A DNA stretch of 5,441 bases from Euryarchaeota archaeon UBA501. GTDB taxonomy: Archaea > Thermoplasmatota > Poseidoniia > Poseidoniales > Thalassarchaeaceae. A program made the translations under genes and the position numbers. Shown here piece by piece: positions 4,156 to 5,441 of the stretch; within the stretch, counting starts at the first letter, position 1; each line of letters begins with the position of its first letter. The stretch lies in the NCBI GenBank assembly GCA_002505685.1, contig DAVT01000013.1, positions 1 to 5,441 on the forward strand, given 5' to 3'. A model generated the notes under the pieces. The model was not told the origin of the DNA and searched no databases. It worked only from the letters and a program-made list of their open reading frames with translations.

Positions 4156-5441
4156 TGCTCCACCTCCTCCAAGCGGCCATTGTCAATTCGCCAAATTCGG
4201 CCCCCACAAACCTTGGCCCAAGCCGTCAAATCAGGAGAATGAGAGGTCACGACGACTGCGCTCCCCTTCTTGCGACTATCATTGATTTGTGACAACAAAC
4301 CTGCAAGTGTTTCATCATCCAAACCATGATCGATTTCATCCAACAACAATATGGGAGGGTTCCTCATCAACAATGGAAGCAAAGACAATCTTCGCCTCTC
4401 ACCCGTCGATAAATCGTGAACTGGTGTTGTCATTGAAAGATGAGACAAACCCAATTCTAATCGTAGAGCCGATTGTAAAACACCCAATTTTTCTGCTTCT
4501 TCACTAGGTTCTGAATCAATCAACAGGGATTGATGATACAATGTGGGATGTTGAAGATCCAACTCTTCTTGCACAGTCATCCCGAGTAAACGACGGTCTG
4601 GCGAGGTTGGCAACCAGGGAAGATTCGCGGTGGATGACCATTCTCTCAATAGGGTAGTTTTACCCGAACCATTGGCGCCTTGAACCAAAATCAAGTCGCC
4701 TGAACGTACTGGTTTGAGGGCGTGATTGAACAATTTGTTTTGTGGCGGTAATCCGACCTCATCGCCCAAGTCTACCCAAATGGAGGGATAATCTTGAATC
4801 GATGTCAAATCTCCAATGCTCATTTCCAAGTCGGCGATTCTCTCCCAACGAGCATGCCGATGGGCAACAACGATGATCAAACCACCCCGTGCACGATGTT
4901 TGACCACTGCTTTTCCAAGTTGAATGAAGCCTTCTTCATCAAGGTGGACATCTGCTTCATCGAGCAACCAGACCGGTTGTGCGGGGTCGAGGTGAGCGGC
5001 CAACAACAGGCGTTGCTGCTCACCATCCGAGAGGTGTTCTGGTTTGGATTCGAGTTTGTCCAGAAGTCTCCATTCCCGCAAACTTTCCAGCATCTCTTGT
5101 TGTTCCCAAGGACCTGACAATCGACGGGCGATGTTGAACTCGCGCTGAACCGATTCTGCGATTCCATGGCGATCTGGATCTTGAGGTATCCAACAGGCAA
5201 TGGCGTCGTCAAAGGGACCTGTTGACAAATCTACTTCGCCCAATACCGGGTGTCCTGACAGATGCGCTTTGCCATGAATGGATACGGGGTGCTGCCAAGG
5301 CGAAACCCCAGCAATGATGCGCAGTAGGGACGACTTACCACTCCCTGATGGTCCGCGAAGGAGAACGATGTTGCCGCCTCGTAGCAATTCCTTGTGGCGT
5401 CCAATCGAGCGCCCGCCCGGTAAACGAATCTCAAGGTCGAG
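4152..5441 (-). CDS. Duplicated ABC ATPase of the ECF (EcfA/CbiO) type, N-terminus cut by the window edge
   Basis: Two ATP-binding cassettes lie in one chain, as in fused EcfA1-EcfA2 proteins that power vitamin or metal import with EcfT and an S component. The frame stays open to base 5441. The TTG at 5387 would put the first Walker A only 11 residues in, and the codons before it encode a typical cassette start, so the gene continues outside. Counting from 5441 (429 residues visible): cassette 1 has Walker A GPSGSGKS (30-37), Q-loop Gln87 in IPQDPDRH, signature LSDGE (137-141), Walker B VWLLDE (157-162) and His194. Cassette 2 has Walker A GANGSGKT (255-262), signature LSTGE (344-348), Walker B ILLLDE (364-369) and His401. 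Both catalytic Glu are present. In cassette 2 the Q-loop position aligns with Thr279 (LPTSPDRR), so the usual Gln is missing. The stop overlaps the next gene by 4 nt. Confidence 0.9.
   Translation of the reverse strand, partial: LDLEIRLPGGRSIGRHKELLRGGNIVLLRGPSGSGKSSLLRIIAGVSPWQHPVSIHGKAHLSGHPVLGEVDLSTGPFDDAIACWIPQDPDRHGIAESVQREFNIARRLSGPWEQQEMLESLREWRLLDKLESKPEHLSDGEQQRLLLAAHLDPAQPVWLLDEADVHLDEEGFIQLGKAVVKHRARGGLIIVVAHRHARWERIADLEMSIGDLTSIQDYPSIWVDLGDEVGLPPQNKLFNHALKPVRSGDLILVQGANGSGKTTLLREWSSTANLPWLPTSPDRRLLGMTVQEELDLQHPTLYHQSLLIDSEPSEEAEKLGVLQSALRLELGLSHLSMTTPVHDLSTGERRRLSLLPLLMRNPPILLLDEIDHGLDDETLAGLLSQINDSRKKGSAVVVTSHSPDLTAWAKVCGGRIWRIDNGRLEEVEQ
4161..4167 (-). promoter_or_regulatory. 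Ribosome-binding site for the ECF-like membrane protein
   Basis: GGAGGTG on the - strand lies 5 nt before the ATG at 4155, inside the last codons of the ATPase gene. With the ATGA start/stop overlap it indicates translational coupling of the two transporter parts. Confidence 0.75.

Noticed and set aside
4794..5117. 107-codon + strand frame opposite the ATPase
   Set aside because: It lies opposite the Q-loop, signature and Walker B of the first cassette, which fully explain this stretch.

Overview
The window is gene-dense and looks archaeal. The best clue is a complete type 2 peptidyl-tRNA hydrolase (Pth2), the form used by archaea and eukaryotes and found in only a few bacteria. Strong GGAGGTGA-type Shine-Dalgarno sites and an acidic, two-helix surface protein with a Gly/Pro/Met-rich tail would fit a marine Thermoplasmatota (Marine Group II-like) genome. 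That lineage call is an inference from style, because no rRNA or marker gene is present.

Layout. On the + strand are the 3' end of a probable PLP-dependent aminotransferase (1-234, cut by the window edge) and a hypothetical membrane-anchored protein (318-1274). Everything from 1275 to 5441 is on the - strand. Read in transcription order, it starts with a double ABC ATPase (cut by the right edge, ending at 4152). This overlaps by 4 nt an ECF-transporter-like membrane (S-type) protein (3391-4155), which abuts pth2 (3028-3390). After a 120-bp gap come a Rieske non-heme iron oxygenase (1864-2907) and a cysteine-dioxygenase-like thiol dioxygenase (1275-1862, start uncertain). The last gene meets the + strand membrane protein gene tail to tail with no spacer.

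How the genes may work together. The ATPase and membrane protein look like two parts of an energy-coupling-factor vitamin or metal importer; the EcfT scaffold is not in view and may lie past 5441. Pth2 seems to be translated by coupling to them. The Rieske oxygenase and thiol dioxygenase form a separate oxidative pair. The Rieske protein has the Glu-type bridging motif known from choline/carnitine-type monooxygenases, and the thiol dioxygenase keeps nearly all cysteine dioxygenase active-site residues. This suggests, but does not prove, breakdown of a small N- or S-containing metabolite.

No tRNA, rRNA, CRISPR array, insertion sequence or phage gene was seen. The two gaps without genes (235-317 and 2908-3027) are short and hold ribosome-binding sites, a 10-bp palindrome and a small inverted repeat.
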